This document shows, piece after piece, positions 7,796-17,876 of a stretch of DNA of 64,000 nt. The DNA is from Candidatus Methylopumilus universalis (lineage in GTDB: Bacteria; Pseudomonadota; Gammaproteobacteria; Burkholderiales; Methylophilaceae): positions 434,001 through 498,000 of the forward strand of contig NZ_CP040968.1 of the NCBI RefSeq assembly GCF_006365315.1. Reading direction: 5' to 3'. The notes beneath the pieces were generated by a model. It did no database searches, was not told the DNA's origin, and worked only from the letters and a program-made list of their open reading frames with translations. Numbering within the stretch: the first letter of the stretch is position 1; each line of letters starts with the position of its first letter. The position numbers and the translations under genes are program-made.

Positions 7796-9943
7796 TTAAA
7801 AAGTATACGTGACTGTCGCTCGAGCAGTAAGTGGGTAGCCATACATAATGTTGTTATTGTTATGAGCCGACTGATAGTAGGTTTTATCCAGTAAATTTTC
7901 TATATTCAACTGAAGTTTAGTTTGTTTATTTATATTTGCATAAATGGCAGCATCTAGTCGAGCGTATCCAGGAAGTTTTACTGCAGTTGATGTCGTTGGG
8001 GTAGCAGCATACATGGCACTTCGACTTACAACACCTAAGGCCGCACTCCATGTTTCATTGATTTCATATTTATTCCATAACGAAAATGTATGTTCTGGTA
8101 CATGACCTAATGACGTACCGGAAGTAATTTGAGTGGGTCCAGTGCCTTGATTTTTTGTTATTTCTGCATCTTGATAAGTGTAGCCACCATACATGCTATA
8201 TGAATCAAATAATTTACCTGCAACACCCAATTCAAAACCTTTTGTAACCTGACCATCAACAAGAATGATATTTGTAGAAGGAGGCGAAGGATCTGTAATT
8301 GCCATCCTTGATCGCTCTAAGCGGTAAATAGAAGAACTAATTGAAAAGCTTTGTAACAAGTCATATTTTATTCCAGCTTCAATGTTTGTAAATTTTTCTG
8401 GATCAAATGATTTATTAGTTGGCGTAAGTGAAGTTAATTGTTCTCCAGTTCTTGGGAGATAACTTAAGCTATAGTTTGTGTATAAAGAAACGGGCTCAAT
8501 AGGTTTGTAAACTAGACCAATTCTTGGAGTCAGAAATTGATCATTGATCGTGGCGCTATTAGACGAATCTTTAATGTCATTATATTTAGTTTTAAATTGA
8601 TCGTAGCGCAAGCCTGCAATGATTTGATATTGCTCATTCAAGGATATTTGATCTTGAATATAGATAGCTTGATTAGAAATGTCAGTGGATGTATTCCGAT
8701 CTCTGGAAGAATCAAATGTTAGAAATGTAAAAGGATTAGAGGCTTCAACAAGTTCTCTAGTAGTACTTTTTATCCTGTAATTTTCATTTTCCTGAAATCC
8801 AATTTCTAAGCCCATTAATAATTTATGTGAAACGGACCCGGTCTTAAAGTTATAAGTTAAGTCAGTTTGGTTGAAAAAATTTTGTCTTTGTGTGTTGTCG
8901 TAATACCCGTCGATTGTAAGTTTTTTATCAGCAATTGAAACATGATTATATGCATATACGTTTTGATAATATTTATCGTAGTTAGAAAATCGTGTGTGAT
9001 TTTTAACACTCACACCATTATCAAAAGTATGGTCAATAATTGCATAACCATTTTTAACTATCGCTTCATTTGGGCTTTGTGATGCATTTCCAAAAAATGT
9101 TGATCGACTCGTTGAATAGGGGTAGCTTTGAAGCCCATTGCTTACAGAAGGAATACCTCGATCACTCGTTCTTTTATCATTAAAATATTCCATACCTACA
9201 ACAACCTTCGTTTTGTCTGATGGCTTAAATGTAAAAGTTGGATTAATGGCTTTTCTTTCACTTTCAACGCCTTGTCTAAAACTTCCAGAATCTTCAATCA
9301 TAGCGTTGACTCTTACAGCAAGTGTTTCATCAATTCGGTTGTTAAGATCTACTGATGAGCGTTTATGGTCATATGCGCCACCTTGTATTTTTATTTCATT
9401 TTTATTTTCCCAGGTAGCCTCTTTGACAACGCGATTTATCACGCCACCAACCCCACCTCGACCGAAAATCATCCCGTTAGGACCCATTAAGACTTCAACG
9501 CGATCTATATTGTAAAGATCTCGGTAATATTGAACATCATCTCTCACACCATCTACAAATAAGTCTGATGTACTTTGGTTGCCTCTAAACCAAATACTGT
9601 CTCGGTTGCCTTCTCCTTGACCTGCCATGACACCAGGGGAGTATTGAATTGCATCTTTCAGGCCAAGTAGAGATTGATCTTTGATTTGTTCTTCAGTGAT
9701 CACTGAAATTGATTGGGGAATATCGCGAATACGCGTATCTGTTTTTGTAGCAGTACTCGTTGTTTTTTTAAGGTATGTTTTAGCTAAATTGTCTTTAACT
9801 TCAATCTCATGTAATTCAATTCTCTTGTGGTATAGATGATCTTTTGAAGATGTATCAGCCATTGACAGGCCCGGTAACATACCTCCAATAAAGAGGTAAG
9901 CACATATCTTTTTGAAATATTGGGGTTTTTTGAGTATTTCCAT
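7796..9943 (-). CDS. TonB-dependent catecholate-type siderophore receptor
   Basis: An outer-membrane ligand-gated barrel for ferric siderophore uptake. Order of parts: signal peptide (MEILKK, hydrophobic core, SMA cleavage), a TonB-box-like segment, plug domain (IPQSISVITEEQI, GVRDDVQYYRDLYNIDRV, GPNGMIFGRGGVGG) and a C-terminal 22-strand barrel ending in phenylalanine (VTYTF). The plug resembles Fiu/catecholate receptors. I place the start at ATG 9941-9943 (715 aa), not at an in-frame TTG at 9994, because the signal peptide begins here and a Fur box covers the sequence just upstream. Iron-repressed expression is inferred. The ligand is not known. Confidence 0.88.
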   Translation of the reverse strand: MEILKKPQYFKKICAYLFIGGMLPGLSMADTSSKDHLYHKRIELHEIEVKDNLAKTYLKKTTSTATKTDTRIRDIPQSISVITEEQIKDQSLLGLKDAIQYSPGVMAGQGEGNRDSIWFRGNQSTSDLFVDGVRDDVQYYRDLYNIDRVEVLMGPNGMIFGRGGVGGVINRVVKEATWENKNEIKIQGGAYDHKRSSVDLNNRIDETLAVRVNAMIEDSGSFRQGVESERKAINPTFTFKPSDKTKVVVGMEYFNDKRTSDRGIPSVSNGLQSYPYSTSRSTFFGNASQSPNEAIVKNGYAIIDHTFDNGVSVKNHTRFSNYDKYYQNVYAYNHVSIADKKLTIDGYYDNTQRQNFFNQTDLTYNFKTGSVSHKLLMGLEIGFQENENYRIKSTTRELVEASNPFTFLTFDSSRDRNTSTDISNQAIYIQDQISLNEQYQIIAGLRYDQFKTKYNDIKDSSNSATINDQFLTPRIGLVYKPIEPVSLYTNYSLSYLPRTGEQLTSLTPTNKSFDPEKFTNIEAGIKYDLLQSFSISSSIYRLERSRMAITDPSPPSTNIILVDGQVTKGFELGVAGKLFDSYSMYGGYTYQDAEITKNQGTGPTQITSGTSLGHVPEHTFSLWNKYEINETWSAALGVVSRSAMYAATPTTSTAVKLPGYARLDAAIYANINKQTKLQLNIENLLDKTYYQSAHNNNNIMYGYPLTARATVTYTF

Positions 9944-9945
9944 AC

Positions 9946-9964
9946 CTAAATGATAATCATTCTC
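9946..9964 (-). promoter_or_regulatory. Fur box upstream of the siderophore receptor
   Basis: The 19-mer CTAAATGATAATCATTCTC matches the Escherichia coli Fur consensus at 15 of 19 positions, with the central AATGATAATCATT complete. It ends only two bases upstream of the ATG, leaving no room for a normal Shine-Dalgarno. Confidence 0.8.
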
Positions 9965-10072
9965 ATTTAAAATAGCAAGAAAAATTATGCCCAAATCGCT
10001 TGAGGTGACAGGGTTTTAAATGGAGCGGAGTAGGGTTGAGTGACAAAAAACAGTTATTCATACTAAAAGCCG

Positions 10073-10100
10073 GTATCAAAAAAAATAATCTTCAATATAA
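10073..10100 (+). promoter_or_regulatory. possible tdh promoter (-10 only convincing)
   Basis: A perfect TATAAT lies at 10095-10100, 46 bp before the tdh start. The hexamer 17 bp upstream (GTATCA) is a poor -35, so only the -10 is persuasive. Confidence 0.35.
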
Positions 10101-10145
10101 TTAAAGGACTTCTTTTATTGTCTTAAGAATGGCGAGGTCTACTAA

Positions 10146-11180
10146 ATGAAAGCATTAGTCAAAAAATACGCTAAAGAAGGTTTATGGCTAGAAGATATGC
10201 CAGAACCTGAAATGGGTAATAACGACGTACTAGTTAAAATAAAAAAGACTGCTATTTGCGGCACAGACATTCATATTTACAATTGGGATGAGTGGGCTCA
10301 AAAAACAATTCCCGTTCCTATGATTACTGGGCATGAGTATGCCGGAGAGATTGTAGATATCGGCTCTAATGTAACGGACTTAAAAGTAGGTGATATTGTC
10401 TCAGGAGAAGGTCATCTCACATGCGGCCGTTGCAGAAACTGCTTAGGTGGCAGAACGCACTTATGTCCCAATACAATAGGCGTAGGCGTAAATCGAACAG
10501 GATGTTTTGCAGAACTTTTGTCAGTTCCTGCTAAGAATATCTTTAAACCCAGTCGTGAAATTTCAACTGACTTACTTGCTATTTTTGATCCTTATGGAAA
10601 TGCAGTTCACACAGCACTCTCTTTTAATATGGTGGGCGAAGATGTTCTTATCACAGGAGCAGGTCCAATTGGTATGATGGCTGCTATGGTTTCAGACCAT
10701 GCTGGCGCAAGAAATATTGTGATCACAGATGTAAATCAATATCGTTTAGACCTTATCAAAAAAATTCTTCCACGTGTAATTACAATCAATGTTGAAAAAG
10801 AATCAATAAGCCGTGACATGATGAAGTCTGTGGGTATTTTTGAAGGATTTGATGTGGGACTCGAAATGTCAGGCTCCCCCAAAGCCTTTAGTGGGATGTT
10901 AAGCCTTATGATTAATGGCGGCCATATCGCTATGCTCGCAATCATGCCTGCAGGTTCTGGCATAGATTGGGATATGGTGGTCTTCAAAGGCCTCACAATT
11001 AAAGGTATCTACGGCCGGGAAATTTTTGAGACTTGGTATAAAGGTACCATGATGGTTCAAAGTGGACTACCTTTAGAAAAAATGATTACACATCGATTCC
11101 CTTACACTGAGTTTAAAGAAGGTTTTGACATTATGCGATCAGGTAAGTCTGGCAAAATTATCTTAAATTGGGAAAATTAA
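10146..11180 (+). CDS. tdh: L-threonine 3-dehydrogenase
   Basis: A zinc-dependent medium-chain dehydrogenase that oxidises L-threonine to 2-amino-3-ketobutyrate with NAD+. The catalytic zinc site is seen in [15 protein letters not shown] and TGHEYAG, the structural zinc cysteines in [15 protein letters not shown], and the NAD-binding loop in [10 protein letters not shown]. Length 344 aa agrees with E. coli Tdh (341). GAGG precedes ATG 10146. kbl follows 15 bp later in the usual tdh-kbl operon, so threonine is turned into glycine plus acetyl-CoA. Confidence 0.96.
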   Translation: MKALVKKYAKEGLWLEDMPEPEMGNNDVLVKIKKTAICGTDIHIYNWDEWAQKTIPVPMITGHEYAGEIVDIGSNVTDLKVGDIVSGEGHLTCGRCRNCLGGRTHLCPNTIGVGVNRTGCFAELLSVPAKNIFKPSREISTDLLAIFDPYGNAVHTALSFNMVGEDVLITGAGPIGMMAAMVSDHAGARNIVITDVNQYRLDLIKKILPRVITINVEKESISRDMMKSVGIFEGFDVGLEMSGSPKAFSGMLSLMINGGHIAMLAIMPAGSGIDWDMVVFKGLTIKGIYGREIFETWYKGTMMVQSGLPLEKMITHRFPYTEFKEGFDIMRSGKSGKIILNWEN

Positions 11181-11195
11181 TATTAAGGATCTTTA

Positions 11196-12386
11196 ATGAG
11201 CTTTAAAAAAGCTAAAGAAAGTTTTTCGTCTGATTTAGAAGAAATTAAAAAAGCAGGACTATGGAAAACTGAGCGCATTATTAATTCTGATCAGAAAAGT
11301 AAGATTCAGCTTTCTGATAATCAAGAAGTTATTAATATGTGTGCGAATAACTATCTTGGTTTGGCTAATAATCCCGAAGTCATTCAAGCGGCAAAAGATG
11401 GTCTCGATCGATGGGGCTTTGGTCTTGCCTCTGTAAGATTTATATGTGGAACTCAAACACTACATAAAACGCTAGAAGCAAAAGTGAGCGAGTTTTTAGG
11501 CACAGAAGATACGATTCTCTATGCTGCATGCTTCGATGCGAATGGTGGGTTATTTGAAACCATACTCACAGCAGATGATGCTGTTATCTCTGACGAGCTC
11601 AATCATGCGTCCATTATTGATGGCATTCGTTTATGTAAAGCGCAACGTTATCGTTATAAAAATAATGATATGAATGATTTACGTGCAAAACTAGAAGAAG
11701 CCAAGAAAAATAAAGCGAGACGTATTCTAATTACCACCGATGGCGTATTTTCTATGGATGGTACGATTGCACAATTAGATAAGATTTGTGATCTTGCAGA
11801 TGAATTTGATGCCATGGTGCATCATGATGATTGCCATGCAACAGGATTCATGGGAAAAACAGGCCGCGGTATTCATGAGTATTGTAATGTCATAGATCGC
11901 GTGGATATCATCACAAGTACATTTGGCAAGGCTTTAGGTGGGGCCACTGGTGGCTTTACATCCGGCCGTAAAGAAATTATTGATATGTTAAGACAAAGAT
12001 CTAGACCTTATTTATTTTCAAATACACTTGCCCCAAATATTTGTACTGCTTCATTAAAAGTTTTTGAGATGCTAAAAAAATCAACTGCACTTCGTGATAC
12101 GTTGGAAAAAAATGTGCACTACTTTAGAGCTGGAATGCAAAAAGCTGGCTTTGATGTAAGCGATGGTGATCACCCTATTGTTCCTATTATGTTAGGTGAT
12201 GCTAATCTTGCCCAATCCATGAGTAAAAAATTACTAGAAAAAGGTATTTTTGCGATTGGATTTTTTTATCCAGTTGTGCCACAAGGAAAGGCTAGAATTA
12301 GAACGCAAATTTCAGCTGCGCATACATTTGAAGATCTAGATAAAGCAATAGATGCTTTTGCTACAACTAAAGATCAGTTAGCCTAA
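11196..12386 (+). CDS. kbl: glycine C-acetyltransferase (2-amino-3-ketobutyrate CoA ligase)
   Basis: A PLP enzyme of the alpha-oxoamine synthase family that cleaves 2-amino-3-ketobutyrate with CoA to glycine and acetyl-CoA. The PLP lysine lies in [28 protein letters not shown] and [12 protein letters not shown] are also typical of Kbl. Length 396 aa is standard (E. coli 398). AAGGA ribosome-binding site precedes ATG 11196. It is the second gene of the tdh-kbl operon. The glycine it makes can enter the serine hydroxymethyltransferase reaction (glyA at 50009). Confidence 0.96.
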   Translation: MSFKKAKESFSSDLEEIKKAGLWKTERIINSDQKSKIQLSDNQEVINMCANNYLGLANNPEVIQAAKDGLDRWGFGLASVRFICGTQTLHKTLEAKVSEFLGTEDTILYAACFDANGGLFETILTADDAVISDELNHASIIDGIRLCKAQRYRYKNNDMNDLRAKLEEAKKNKARRILITTDGVFSMDGTIAQLDKICDLADEFDAMVHHDDCHATGFMGKTGRGIHEYCNVIDRVDIITSTFGKALGGATGGFTSGRKEIIDMLRQRSRPYLFSNTLAPNICTASLKVFEMLKKSTALRDTLEKNVHYFRAGMQKAGFDVSDGDHPIVPIMLGDANLAQSMSKKLLEKGIFAIGFFYPVVPQGKARIRTQISAAHTFEDLDKAIDAFATTKDQLA

Positions 12387-12413
12387 TTGTTAAAACATTT
12401 GGTGCCTATGGCG

Positions 12414-12503
12414 CTAATGAATCTTTGCTGAGCAAATAGGGCAGGTACATTTCCAAGAATGGACAAACCAGTCAAAAGCTTCATTTTTACTTTTATATTT
12501 CAT
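12414..12503 (-). CDS. tiny CxC..C protein, 29 aa
   Basis: ATG 12501-12503 is preceded by a possible TGAGAAA ribosome-binding site on the minus strand. The peptide has a charged, aromatic first half (AFDWFVHSW) and a cysteine cluster, KCTCPICSAKIH, that could bind a metal with the final His. It ends at TAG 12414-12416, 28 bp from the convergent kbl gene. It lies 17 bp downstream of another small cysteine-containing ORF on the same strand. No family is recognised; the Cys pattern and RBS are the only support. Confidence 0.4.
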   Translation of the reverse strand: MKYKSKNEAFDWFVHSWKCTCPICSAKIH

Positions 12504-12520
12504 AGTTTTCTCACAAGTAA

Positions 12521-12691
12521 TTAAACGCAATCGCCCAATGCTGACGAATATCTATGCCAGCAGTCTTTATCATTTTGTTTGCATACAAAATTATTTTCAT
12601 CTGAATTTTTTGACATTTTTGAATTTTTTAAATTTTCATTTTTCTCTAAAATTTTAGATGTTTTAATTTCTTTTTTTGATTTCATTTTCAT
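12521..12691 (-). CDS. small Lys-rich protein with C-terminal cysteines, 56 aa
   Basis: The frame begins with ATG 12689-12691, and a second ATG two codons later (12685) sits eight bases from GAGG, so either may be used. The first about 35 residues are almost only Lys, Ser, Asn and Glu, hence probably disordered. The C-terminus is compact and looks conserved-like: VCKQNDKDCWHRYSS and a final DCV. A 19-bp palindrome lies 77 bp upstream. It precedes the 29-aa ORF by 17 bp. The function is unknown. Confidence 0.45.
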   Translation of the reverse strand: MKMKSKKEIKTSKILEKNENLKNSKMSKNSDENNFVCKQNDKDCWHRYSSALGDCV

Positions 12692-12767
12692 TTCCTCACA
12701 AATAGTTTGTATGAGCAAATTCTATGTCTCTTGTTTAGATAAATCCAATGAATTGTTCTTAAGTATG

Positions 12768-12786
12768 TGATAAGTATTACTTATCA
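12768..12786. repeat. 19-bp inverted repeat, operator candidate
   Basis: TGATAAGT-ATT-ACTTATCA is a perfect 8-bp inverted repeat with a 3-bp centre. It lies between the cytochrome c5 gene end and the start of the 56-aa ORF, both on the minus strand, where a promoter for the small ORFs is expected. No T run follows, so it is not a terminator. Confidence 0.5.
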
Positions 12787-12895
12787 ATAGCAAAACCTAT
12801 CAAGGGTATAGGTATGCTCTAAGGATAGATTTTTGGTAAGGCGGTGATAGGGCCAACTTACAAAGCGTCAAAATTTTTTGAGGCTCTTAGCTTTA

Positions 12896-13276
12896 TTACT
12901 TCTTGCTACTAAGCTTCGACAGCTTATTTTTAATCTTTATATACTCTTGTTCGGTAGGGGTACTCCAGTTGCCGCCAGAAGCATTTACCATATAAATTAA
13001 GGCCTCTGAAAAGTCTTCTAAAGTTAAATCAGGCTTCCCGCCTTTTGCTGGCATTTTTCTCACGCCGTTATAGGCTTCAGCAATTACATGAATCTTGCCT
13101 TCTTTGATAATAGATGCCCAGTCGCGATTATTCTGAAATTTAGGAGCCCCATTCATACCGGCAGCATGACAAGCTGTACAAACCGATTTATAAGTAGCCT
13201 CTCCACTTGCAGAGGAAGTTAACGGGACTAATATAGTCAGCACAAAGAATGAAAAGATTATAGTTTGTCGTAGCAT
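12896..13276 (-). CDS. periplasmic class I cytochrome c (c5 type)
   Basis: A 126-aa monohaem cytochrome. It has a signal peptide (cleavage near SSA-SG), the haem motif CTACH about residue 35, and an axial methionine in RKMPAKGG. The NGAPKFQNNRDW segment between haem motif and Met is typical of cytochrome c5/c-555 proteins. Such proteins carry electrons between dehydrogenases or bc1 and terminal oxidases; the partner here is unknown. The methanol dehydrogenase acceptor cytochrome cL is larger, so this is not a clear MxaG. ATG 13274-13276 is the start. Confidence 0.87.
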   Translation of the reverse strand: MLRQTIIFSFFVLTILVPLTSSASGEATYKSVCTACHAAGMNGAPKFQNNRDWASIIKEGKIHVIAEAYNGVRKMPAKGGKPDLTLEDFSEALIYMVNASGGNWSTPTEQEYIKIKNKLSKLSSKK

Positions 13277-13424
13277 AAGATTTATTGCTAGTAAGCGCTT
13301 TAGTTATTTATAGGCTTTGTAGATGAAATCACATTTTAGCTGGGAGCAAAAAGGGCGTGCAAGCAAAAGCTGAATTTTGTGTTAATTTCTAAGTTATGAA
13401 GAATACGAATTAATAGAATGCTTA

Positions 13425-16145
13425 ATGTCTACATCCAATCAATCACTATTGAATCAATTGTTAAGTAAAGACCTTACTTACACTTACCACTGCTCACCTT
13501 TTATAAAAAGGCTATTTGAGGCAGATAAAGCGCTCGAGCAATTCTCACTTCAGCATATTAGTCATCCTTTTAGTCGGCAAGAAATGGAATCATGGCTAGA
13601 TGGCCGCCAAATTTCTGATGAGATTAGTTTAAATAAATCTCTTCGTATACTTCGTCAGCAAGTAATAGCAAATATTATTCTTCGTGATCTTAATAAATTA
13701 GCTGATTTAGATGAAGTTTTAAAGTCAGTAACAGCGCTTGCTGAAATCACTCTCATTCATGCTCATCAATTTCATTTCAATGCCCTGAAGTCTATTCATG
13801 GTGCTCCTATAGGATTAAGGGGTGAAGAGCAGCAATTAAGTATTGTCGGCATGGGAAAGTTAGGTGGAGAAGAGCTTAATGTGTCATCTGATATTGATCT
13901 AATCTTTGCCTACCCAGAAGAGGGAGATACTGAAAGTAAGATGCCTATAAGCAATCAAAGCTTCTTTATTAAACTTTGCAAAAAAATCATATCGAGCCTT
14001 AATGATGTGACAGAAGATGGGTTTGTGTTTCGCGTAGATATGCAATTAAGACCTTTTGGTTCTGAGGGCCAGATTGCATGTAGTTATCAAATGCTAGAAG
14101 ATTACTATCAAAAATACGGGCGAGAATGGGAAAGATATGCTTGGGTCAAAGGTCGCGTTATTGTAGGACCTCAAATAGAGCTTACTAAAATTATTGAGCC
14201 ATTTGTTTACCGTAAATATTTAGATTACGGTGCATTGAATTCTATGCGTGATTTAAAAACTCAGATTCAAAATGATGTAAATAAAAAGGGCATCCAAGAA
14301 AATATTAAAGTGGGTCGAGGCGGTATTCGTAAGATTGAGTTTATTGCACAAGTTTATCAATTGATACGAGGTGGCCAAGATAAAACATTAAGACTTAAAT
14401 CGCTTTTACCTGCATTAGCACTTCTCGAAACTAAAAATTTATTATCTAAAAATGGAGTTAAGTCATTAACGGAGGCTTATAAGTTCTTAAGAAATTTGGA
14501 GCATAGACTTCAGTATATAGAAGATATGCAAACGCAAGAGCTACCAAAAACAGATGAAGGTAAATTAAGAGTGGTTCAGTCTATGCATTACCAAGACTGG
14601 AATATGTTTTATCAAGATCTTGAAATTCACAGAGCAAACGTAGAATTCTATTTTGATGAGGTTTTTAAAGAAACAATTAAAGATGAAGATTCGCCGCAAT
14701 TAAATTTAACTAAAGTGCTATGGAATAACGCTTTAACTTTAGAAGATGCATATAAGCATCTAGAGGACTTAGGATTTAAATTACCTGATGAAACCTATCA
14801 GATTCTTCAGGGATTAAAGGGTAGTTCACGTTATTTACATTTACCTGAAGTAAGTCGGCAACGATTCGATCTCCTCATGCCTTTAATTATCCATGAAGTT
14901 TCTTCAGCTTCTGATCCTAATGCAGATTCAACGCTCATCAGAATCATTTCAATTTTAGAGAGTATATGTAGGCGTGCGAGTTATCTCGCCATGCTCACAG
15001 AAAATCCAAGTGCATTAAAGATACTTATTAAACTATCTAAAGCGGGTCCATGGCTTACGCAATATCTTATTCAGCATCCGATATTGATTGATGAATTGCT
15101 TGATATTAATCATTTTTATACAAAGCCAGATTTTGTGGCAATAAAAGAAAAGCTTCATAAAGATTTATTGGAAGCTAAAGATGATATTGAGCAGCAAATG
15201 AATATCATGCGCAATATTAAGCACGCTAACATTTTTAAGTTGGCTGCTTTGGAAGTCATAGGTGATGTGTCAGTTGAAAATCTCTCTGATTACTTAACTG
15301 AGCTTGCTGACCTACTTATAGGAGAAACGCTCTTATTGGTATGGCGTCATATGTATCCAGAGCAAAATGACCCACCTAAATTTGCTGTTATTGCTTATGG
15401 GAAATTCGGAGGTAAAGAAATGAGCTATACCTCGGATTTAGACATTGTGTTTATCTATGATGACAAGCGAGATGGCATGGCAGAAAAATATGCAAGATTT
15501 GCACAGAGGATTAATAGTTGGCTCAATACTTACACATCCTCAGGTGTTCTCTATGAAATAGATCTTGCATTAAGACCTGACGGAGCAAGCGGTCTATTAG
15601 TGAGTTCTATTGATGCTTTTAAAGATTACCAATCAAAAAGAGCTTGGACATGGGAACACCAAGCAATTACCCGTGCGCGCTTTTGTGCTGGAGATGAAAG
15701 TATAGGCAATCAATTTGAAAAGGCTCGATTAGATATTCTAGAAACGCAAAGAGATATAAAGCAGCTAAAGATAGACGTATTGGATATGCGCGAAAAAATG
15801 CTTGAAAAACACAAGGTCGATCATGAACTTTTCGATCTAAAACAAGATCGTGGAGGCATTATTGATATTGAATTTATTGTGCAATATTTTGTTTTAGCTT
15901 TTGGTTCTGCAAATAAGGCGCTTACTCAAAATATAGGCAATATTGGATTACTTAATCTTTTTAGTGAGCAAAATTTAATGGAGGCTCTCACAGCTAGAAA
16001 ACTCATCAGCGCTTATCGATTATATAGAGAGCTTCAACATCAATTAGGTCTTGAGACTAAATTAGATGGAAAAATAAAGTATTCTGAAATTGTAGATCAC
16101 CCGGCTGAGGTTGTATCTATTTGGAAAAGTATTTTCAATAGTTAA
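13425..16145 (+). CDS. glnE: bifunctional glutamine synthetase adenylyltransferase/deadenylase
   Basis: GlnE adds or removes AMP on glutamine synthetase in response to PII. Both nucleotidyltransferase halves are present: MGKLGGEELNVSSDIDLIF in the N-terminal (deadenylylating) domain and YGKFGGKEMSYTSDLDIVF in the C-terminal (adenylylating) domain, each followed by a PII-uridylyltransferase-type helical domain (GRGGIRKIEF and DRGGIIDIEF). Length 906 aa is slightly below the E. coli protein (946). ATG 13425 lacks an obvious Shine-Dalgarno. The stop codon overlaps the end of convergent msrQ by four bases. Confidence 0.95.
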   Translation: MSTSNQSLLNQLLSKDLTYTYHCSPFIKRLFEADKALEQFSLQHISHPFSRQEMESWLDGRQISDEISLNKSLRILRQQVIANIILRDLNKLADLDEVLKSVTALAEITLIHAHQFHFNALKSIHGAPIGLRGEEQQLSIVGMGKLGGEELNVSSDIDLIFAYPEEGDTESKMPISNQSFFIKLCKKIISSLNDVTEDGFVFRVDMQLRPFGSEGQIACSYQMLEDYYQKYGREWERYAWVKGRVIVGPQIELTKIIEPFVYRKYLDYGALNSMRDLKTQIQNDVNKKGIQENIKVGRGGIRKIEFIAQVYQLIRGGQDKTLRLKSLLPALALLETKNLLSKNGVKSLTEAYKFLRNLEHRLQYIEDMQTQELPKTDEGKLRVVQSMHYQDWNMFYQDLEIHRANVEFYFDEVFKETIKDEDSPQLNLTKVLWNNALTLEDAYKHLEDLGFKLPDETYQILQGLKGSSRYLHLPEVSRQRFDLLMPLIIHEVSSASDPNADSTLIRIISILESICRRASYLAMLTENPSALKILIKLSKAGPWLTQYLIQHPILIDELLDINHFYTKPDFVAIKEKLHKDLLEAKDDIEQQMNIMRNIKHANIFKLAALEVIGDVSVENLSDYLTELADLLIGETLLLVWRHMYPEQNDPPKFAVIAYGKFGGKEMSYTSDLDIVFIYDDKRDGMAEKYARFAQRINSWLNTYTSSGVLYEIDLALRPDGASGLLVSSIDAFKDYQSKRAWTWEHQAITRARFCAGDESIGNQFEKARLDILETQRDIKQLKIDVLDMREKMLEKHKVDHELFDLKQDRGGIIDIEFIVQYFVLAFGSANKALTQNIGNIGLLNLFSEQNLMEALTARKLISAYRLYRELQHQLGLETKLDGKIKYSEIVDHPAEVVSIWKSIFNS

Positions 16146-16729
16146 TTTTTTTTACGCTTGAAAATATTTAATCTCAATATAAGTAATAGAGAGACTATGA
16201 CAGCGTAAATAAGTGGCTCAGTTAAATCCTTTTTTACAAGCCATACAAAATGAAGTGCACCTAATATAGCTATGAGGTAAATAAGGCGATGCAATCTTTT
16301 CCAATTTACTTTAAGTCTTCTCATCATCCTATCTGAAGAAGTGAAAGCTAATGGAAGTAATAAAAGCCAAGCTAAAAAACCTACAAGTACATAGCGATGT
16401 TTAATAATGTCATTTTTGATATCGATCCATGCAAAATGGTAGTCAAGCCATATATAGCAAAGCAGATGAATTGATGCGTAGAAAAATACAAAAAGCCCTA
16501 GCATTCTTCTGTATAGAATCCACTGACTAATCGTTGTAATGTTTCTTAAAGGTGTCATGCTAAGTGTTAAACATAAGAAAATGAGCGTCCATTTTCCGAA
16601 GTGACGTTCAACAAACTCTATGGGATTAGCTCCAAGATTATTTTGTAATATATCAATGCCGACAGAAAGAATAGGCCAAAGACCTAAAATAAAAATAAAA
16701 CGTTTGATATAGATTGGATTTAACTTCAA
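16142..16729 (-). CDS. msrQ: haem-binding membrane subunit MsrQ of the periplasmic Met-sulfoxide reductase
   Basis: A 195-aa ferric-reductase-like membrane protein that passes electrons from the quinone pool or flavin to MsrP. About six transmembrane helices are visible, with haem-ligand candidates in YASIHLLCY, KRLHRLIYL and GALHFVW. The start is TTG (16727-16729), six bases after the msrP stop; no ATG exists before residue 60, so TTG is required to keep the first helix. It forms an operon with msrP. Confidence 0.9.
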   Translation of the reverse strand: MKLNPIYIKRFIFILGLWPILSVGIDILQNNLGANPIEFVERHFGKWTLIFLCLTLSMTPLRNITTISQWILYRRMLGLFVFFYASIHLLCYIWLDYHFAWIDIKNDIIKHRYVLVGFLAWLLLLPLAFTSSDRMMRRLKVNWKRLHRLIYLIAILGALHFVWLVKKDLTEPLIYAVIVSLLLILRLNIFKRKKN

Positions 16730-16735
16730 GGCGAA

Positions 16736-17683
16736 TTAAAAATTTTTATTTAAATCCATACCTTGATAAAGATGAGCCACTTCTTCTTTATAGCCATTAA
16801 ACATTTGTGTTTTAAGTCTAGGAGATAATAGGCTTTCTCCAATTCTTCTCTCGGTAGCTTGTGTCCATCGAGGATGGTCTACTTCAGGATTCACATTGGA
16901 ATAAAATCCATACTCTTTGGGATTGGCTTTCATCCAAGTAGATATAGGCATTTTTTCTACTAATCTAATCTTAGTAATTGCCTTGATACTCTTAAAGCCA
17001 TATTTCCAAGGGACCACCAACCTAATAGGTGCGCCATTTTGTTTTGGTAAAACTTTTCCATATAAACCTACTGCCAAGATAGTGAGTGGATGCATAGCTT
17101 CATCTAATCTTAGTCCTTCCGTGTATGGCCAATCTAGCATGTCATCTTTTTGCCCAATCATTTCGCTTGGGCGCTTTAGAGATACAAATTCAACATATTT
17201 AGCATTTCCTGTTGGCGTTACTTTTTTAAGTAACGAATTTAATGGAATACCTATCCAAGGAATCACCATAGACCAACCTTCAACACAGCGAAGTCTATAG
17301 ATGCGTTCTTCTATTGGTATGAGCTTTATGAGTTCATCTATATCAAGTTTTAATGGTTTCGCTACAGAGCCTTCAATCGAAATTGACCATGGGTCAATTT
17401 TTAATAAATGCGCATGATCTTGTGGGTCTGATTTTGAAGTCCCAAATTCATAATAATTGTTATAGCTTGTAATATCTTTAAAAGAAGTGAGCTTTTCATT
17501 ACCATGGTCTTTTGATTGAATAAATGAAGGGAGAGTATTAAGCGCAGCAAAACCTGTGTTTGTAAATGTGGAGAGTGCAGAAGAGCTTAAAATTAGACCT
17601 AAATTTTTTATAAAATTTCTACGGCCATTATAAATATGCTCAGGGGTAATTTCTGATGAGGGTATTTTTTTAAATGTAGTCAT
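16736..17683 (-). CDS. msrP: periplasmic methionine-sulfoxide reductase catalytic subunit
   Basis: A molybdopterin enzyme of the sulfite-oxidase fold that repairs methionine sulfoxide in envelope proteins. A Tat signal is visible at residues 22-31 ([10 protein letters not shown]). The molybdenum-ligand cysteine lies in [11 protein letters not shown], and [16 protein letters not shown] is the conserved C-terminal segment. Length 315 aa is normal (E. coli YedY 334). It is followed six bases later by msrQ, the usual partner. Start ATG 17681-17683. Confidence 0.94.
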   Translation of the reverse strand: MTTFKKIPSSEITPEHIYNGRRNFIKNLGLILSSSALSTFTNTGFAALNTLPSFIQSKDHGNEKLTSFKDITSYNNYYEFGTSKSDPQDHAHLLKIDPWSISIEGSVAKPLKLDIDELIKLIPIEERIYRLRCVEGWSMVIPWIGIPLNSLLKKVTPTGNAKYVEFVSLKRPSEMIGQKDDMLDWPYTEGLRLDEAMHPLTILAVGLYGKVLPKQNGAPIRLVVPWKYGFKSIKAITKIRLVEKMPISTWMKANPKEYGFYSNVNPEVDHPRWTQATERRIGESLLSPRLKTQMFNGYKEEVAHLYQGMDLNKNF

Positions 17684-17876
17684 AGTGAATTCTAACTATT
17701 TTTTCTATAGAAAGCTGACCTAATATCCCTAGAAGTAGAAATTTTAATGTATATGATAGTTTGACAGAAGTGTTTAGGGTTATGAATTTTGGCAGTATAG
17801 AATAGCGATATACAAATGCAGATAAAATAGTATTGAACTTTAAAAGTAAGAAATGTATCTAGATCACTTCATTAAT

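Noticed and set aside
9138-9515. Plus-strand open frame of 125 codons inside the siderophore receptor gene
   Set aside because: It lies fully within the well-supported receptor on the other strand and has no family motif or ribosome-binding site.
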